NCBI GenBank assembly: GCA_026018925.1
Contig: JAKSZU010000002.1
Location: 55,271,837-55,335,836 of the forward strand
Direction: 5' to 3'
Length of the DNA stretch: 64,000 bases
DNA from: Tupaia tana
Taxonomy: Eukaryota > Chordata > Mammalia > Scandentia > Tupaiidae
In this document: positions 60,884 to 64,000 of the stretch, piece after piece
Layout: each line of letters opens with the position of its first letter
Position numbering within the stretch: the stretch's first letter is position 1
Notes under the pieces: model-generated
What the model was told of the DNA's origin: nothing
What the model saw: only the letters and a program-made list of their open reading frames with translations
Database searches by the model: none
Made by a program: the position numbers and the translations under genes

Positions 60884-61140
60884 AAAGTAAAGACAAAAAT
60901 ACAGAAAAAGAAAATCCAAATGGCAACAATTCTTCTAGTCATTGTGAAGGCCATCTTTACTCCCTCTCTTGGTTATACTATCCAGTCAATTCTCTGTTAT
61001 GCTCTATCAAGATTAATTCAGATGTTTATTCCTTGGAAGCATAAACAGCTAACTAGCCTATTTCTTAATATAGTTTTCTGCCTCCAGTCTCCTCCAACTT
61101 CCCTCAGTGCAGCACTGAGCCCTGTGACTGTTTTCATTCA

Positions 61141-61387
61141 GGACCAGCAGTTGGCATAATGGCTATGTCGCTGGACTCCCATGTAGTTGACCATGGTTCG
61201 AGTCCCAGAACCAGTGCCTTATAGTCGTACTGGGCGCATGTGCGCGCATGCCCAAGATCCTGAGAGGAGAGTGGAGGAGAAGAAATTGCAGCGTGGCCAT
61301 CCCCCCGGGGGGTGACTTACCTCTTTCTGTCTCTCTCTGTCTTTCTGGAAGGCACACGCACCCTATAGCAAAAAAAAAAAAAAAAAA
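61141..61387 (+). mobile_element. tRNA-derived SINE, long form
   Basis: ggaccagcagttggcataat, atggttcgagtcccagaacc, gcgcatgtgcgcgcatgccc, ccgggggg hairpin remnant, ccctatagc then poly(A) directly (the aacctctc part is absent). Its tail abuts an older antisense copy, so the two SINEs converge. Confidence 0.93.
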
Positions 61388-61404
61388 CCTGCTTTCTTTC
61401 TTTT

Positions 61405-61650
61405 TCTTGTTTAATAGCCAAAGAGTATGTGCACCCTTGAAAGAGAGAGAAAAAGCACCTCCCAATGGGATGTGGTCACACTGTAATCCCATTCCCTCAA
61501 TTTTTCCATCCTGGAAGGATTTTTGGCATGCACACACAGATACCTGACATGTTTTTCAAGCCAACAGGGCCAGGATTTGAACCACAGTCAGTCATGTGGG
61601 ATACAGCTCCCTATGCACAACACTTAACCACCACGCTACAGGGCCGCCCT
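61405..61650 (-). mobile_element. tRNA-derived SINE, old subtype
   Basis: Antisense: agccaaagagtatgtgcacc, cacctcccaatgggatgtgg, cacacagatacctgacatgt, ggatttgaaccacagtcagt, ccacgctacagggccgccct. Same subtype as the 23.9-kb copy. Confidence 0.85.
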
Positions 61651-61659
61651 AGAGTTGTT

Positions 61660-62160
61660 TTTCCAGAACACAAATCTGGTGGTGCTACCAACTTAGAATC
61701 CTTGATATTTCCTTCACTGTCTGCAAGATGAAGTTCATACAATTTATTATATTAAAAACTTTTCATTACCTGACTCATACATACACACAAATATGTGCTT
61801 AGGCCATACAAAACTTTTCATTACTCCTAAAATGCACCATGCACTGTGGGCTATGACTTTTTCTATCTGGAATGTCCTTCCCCATCTTTTCAACTAGAAA
61901 ACTCCTATTAATTCTTAAGGATCCAACTTTGCATAACTTTGTCTCTACAGTTTTCACTGACCCATACAGTTAGACCTATACATACACACACCTGAAAAAT
62001 GTCTTATTCATATTGTTCCTTTCTCAGCTCTGAGTCTCTCTTACATACTATAATCACAGCACAGATCTTATAATATTGTAATTACTCCTAGCTAAGTGTG
62101 CCCCTCAAGGGCAGAAACTGAAATAATGCAATGACTTTGTTCAATTGAAGTAAGTGAAAT
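61660..62160 (+). mobile_element. L2 LINE 3' region
   Basis: Sense L2 landmarks in order: aacacaaatctggtggtgct, ctgcaagatgaagttcatac, ctggaatgtccttccccatc, gcacagatcttataatattg, gtgcccctcaagggcagaaa, ctgaaataatgcaatgactt. Frames are broken. Confidence 0.7.
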
Positions 62161-62520
62161 ATTTGCACAAGTGGAAGAAGGAAGGAACTCCTTAAATTAG
62201 CTACATTTTTTTCCCTATTTGTCTTATATACATGTAAATTCCTCAGTGCTTTTTCTTTTGAGCTGTTATTATCATTGCTATCTCATTGTGTAACAATAAA
62301 ACTAATATTTTGTCATTTACAGGTAAAATTGTACGGCCATATGTCATAAAACTGCCATTGAGTTTTTACTCTACCTTTACAGTTATAAAATATTCGATGA
62401 TTTGATTCTTTAATTGGAAGTTATCCTCCCATCTTTATGTATAGCTTTAATAGTTACCACTTCTTTACCCCTACAAAACATACTGACAAAATGTTTAACG
62501 GGAAAAAATTTAGAGCTGTA

Positions 62521-62674
62521 GGGGGCCATCGGGTGGCATGGTGGTGGTTAAAGGTGCTGACCACAGTTTGATTCCTGGACCTGGAAGCTTGTTTTCTCCC
62601 TTTCTCTTTCTCTCTCTCTGGCCAAATTTAAAAATAATAATAACAAATGGAAATAAATAGATAATATTTTTTTA
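62521..62674 (+). mobile_element. tRNA-derived SINE, short form, with target duplication
   Basis: gggggccatcgggtggcatg, gaccacagtttgattcctgg, acctggaagcttgttttctc, ctctctggccaaatttaaaa, ataataataac. Target aaatttagagctgta / aaaattagagttgta. Part of the head (ggactcccacatggc) is missing. Confidence 0.87.
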
Positions 62675-62689
62675 AAAATTAGAGTTGTA

Positions 62690-63018
62690 TGGGACACCTG
62701 TCAGGACCCTCACATAAAGTTGACATTGATTCATTGACATCGATTCATTGACCTTTGAGCCTAGCTCTGTCATTCCCTGTAAATCTGTCTAGCTAGAATT
62801 TCATCTAGGCCTTTGTTTGTAACATTACTCTCAAGTATCTGATTTGGGAAAGAAGTAGAAAATACTTATGTATAAAGATACCTTTTATATAGTCAAAGAA
62901 ACTTGTTTTAGTAAAGATGTAAGACGTAAGAGAACTTGAACTATGAGTGGGAGAGTCAGGTAATATTCCCAACTCCAAGTACAGTGATGCTTTCATTAAA
63001 CAGCATGCCCTTAATTAA
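62690..63018. other. Unassigned sequence
   Basis: A short tandem (gacattgattcatt / gacatcgattcatt) lies near 62722-62752. Nothing else. Confidence 0.3.
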
Positions 63019-63031
63019 GATTCTATCAAAT

Positions 63032-63290
63032 GGGGACCAGCAGTTGGCATAATGGCTGTCGCTGGACTTCCATGTAGTCGACCGTGGTTCGAGTCCCGGA
63101 CCCGATGGCTTAAACTCATGCCAGGCATGTGTGCGTGCATGCCCAGGATCCCAAGAGGAGAATGGAGAAGAAGGGATTGTGGTGTTGCCATCCTTCCTGG
63201 AAGCTAATTTCTCACTTTCTGTCTCTGTCTTTCTGGCAAGCACAAGTGCCCTATAGCAAAAAAACAAAACCTCTCAAAAAAAAAAAAAAA
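63032..63290 (+). mobile_element. tRNA-derived SINE, long form
   Basis: ggggaccagcagttggcata, gtggttcgagtcccggaccc, caagaggagaatggagaaga, ccctatagcaaaaaaacaaa, poly(A). Target attctatcaaatg at 63020 and 63293. Four bases of the A-box area are missing (ggctgtcgctgg). Confidence 0.94.
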
Positions 63291-63353
63291 GAATTCTATC
63301 AAATGCTCTACTAAAATTAAATACTGTCCCCTGTAGCATTTTCATCTACCACT

Positions 63354-63481
63354 GTGCAAAGTTCATTTAAACAGGAAATTTTACTTCTTTGGTCTGATTT
63401 GTTTTCAATGAATTAATGTACAAAGTTCATTTAAATAAAAATTGTATTTCTTTGATAAGATTTGCTTCAATGAACTAATGC
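63354..63481. repeat. 64-bp tandem duplication, two diverged units
   Basis: Units start gtgcaaagttcatttaaa and gtacaaagttcatttaaa and end caatgaa(t/c)taat. Around a dozen differences separate them. Not SINE-derived. Confidence 0.8.
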
Positions 63482-64000
63482 ACTTTCTAAATCATGTCTT
63501 TCTATAAATCATCTGTTAATAATTTATATTAATCTTAAATTCTTTTCTGGTTATCCAAGATATCTCTAGCCAAGTGCTCAGCTTCTCATGGTCTCACAGA
63601 CTGTAACACTGCTATAGATTTTTCAATATTACAAAGTTTTTTGTTCAGGAGCTATGTAACACAAAGAGGCTCCATGCAACTACAGAAATGTCAGTGGATA
63701 CGTTTGCTGCCAACCATAATTCCTTTTTGTTTTTTTCTTTTTTAATCTAGGGAATACTCCTCCCCAAACTGTTGATATGGACAAATTCAACATTACAGGC
63801 CAAAATTATTTGAAAGAGAAAGACTACATATTTGTCTTGAGTTTGCAAGTATAATAAGCTCAGTATTTATTTTAATCTTTATTTTATATGTTTGGAGAAC
63901 TTATGGTTATTGGAGTGGGAAACTAAAGCAATGTCTGAGCTGCCCATGGTGTAGCCACTGGATCCTGACTGGTCTCTTCACGTGCCTGAATTCCCACCTC
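63482..64000. other. Unique sequence to the window edge
   Basis: Nothing recognised. Confidence 0.3.

Overview
This is ordinary placental-mammal nuclear DNA: AT-rich, with no prokaryotic or viral gene layout and no intact protein-coding gene that I can recognise. What the sequence does show is a dense and well-preserved record of retrotransposition. The main inhabitant is one lineage-specific, tRNA-derived SINE, with roughly 45 copies covering close to a fifth of the window. A complete copy has a tRNA-like head with pol III A-box-like and B-box-like sequence, then a unique body ending in CCTATAGCAAAAACCTCTC and poly(A). Beside it lie older shared mammalian repeats: L2, MIR, L1, MaLR LTRs, MER5-type and other hAT DNA elements, and a mariner-type MITE.

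Organism. The SINE is not Alu, B1/B2, rabbit C, carnivore CAN, horse ERE, afrotherian AfroSINE or bat VES as I know those consensus sequences. A single decayed 7SL-derived (Alu-like) SINE near 57.8 kb argues for Euarchontoglires. A euarchontogliran whose young SINEs are tRNA-derived and carry neither Alu nor B1/B2 would fit a colugo (Dermoptera). That is inference and is unconfirmed.

Layout. 1-1.7 kb: a GC-richer stretch with no recognised gene, possibly decayed ERV/MaLR internal sequence. 1.7-13.5 kb: SINEs, an L1 3' end, an MLT1-like LTR, MIR and L2 pieces, and a back-to-back pair of SINE heads. 13.5-19.7 kb: SINE-poor unique sequence with a Z-DNA-type (TG/CG)n tract. 19.7-21.3 kb: two SINEs and a full-length RPL21 processed pseudogene with a 16-bp target-site duplication. 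22-32.8 kb: L2, more SINEs, a 45-bp tandem duplication and a G-quadruplex motif. 33.0-36.2 kb: a long antisense L1 with a small sense L1 fragment inside it, a second antisense L1 3' end, and a 76-bp mariner-type MITE. 36.2-42 kb: microsatellites and nested SINEs. 42.6-43.1 kb: an MST-type MaLR LTR. 43-64 kb: the densest SINE region, where all thirteen young full-type copies point the same way. It also holds an inverted repeat around a MER5-like element with a SINE in one arm, and a compound TTC/CCT/CT/TA microsatellite.

No genes act together here. The useful content is the structure and dating of repeats. Nearly all open reading frames in the window are SINE or microsatellite artefacts. The only recognisable coding ancestry is RPL21 plus decayed L1/L2 reverse-transcriptase-element sequence. 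I found no convincing novel biological system. The best leads are the complementary arms in the SINE body, the family of SINEs sharing one head but different bodies, and the inverted structure at 53 kb.
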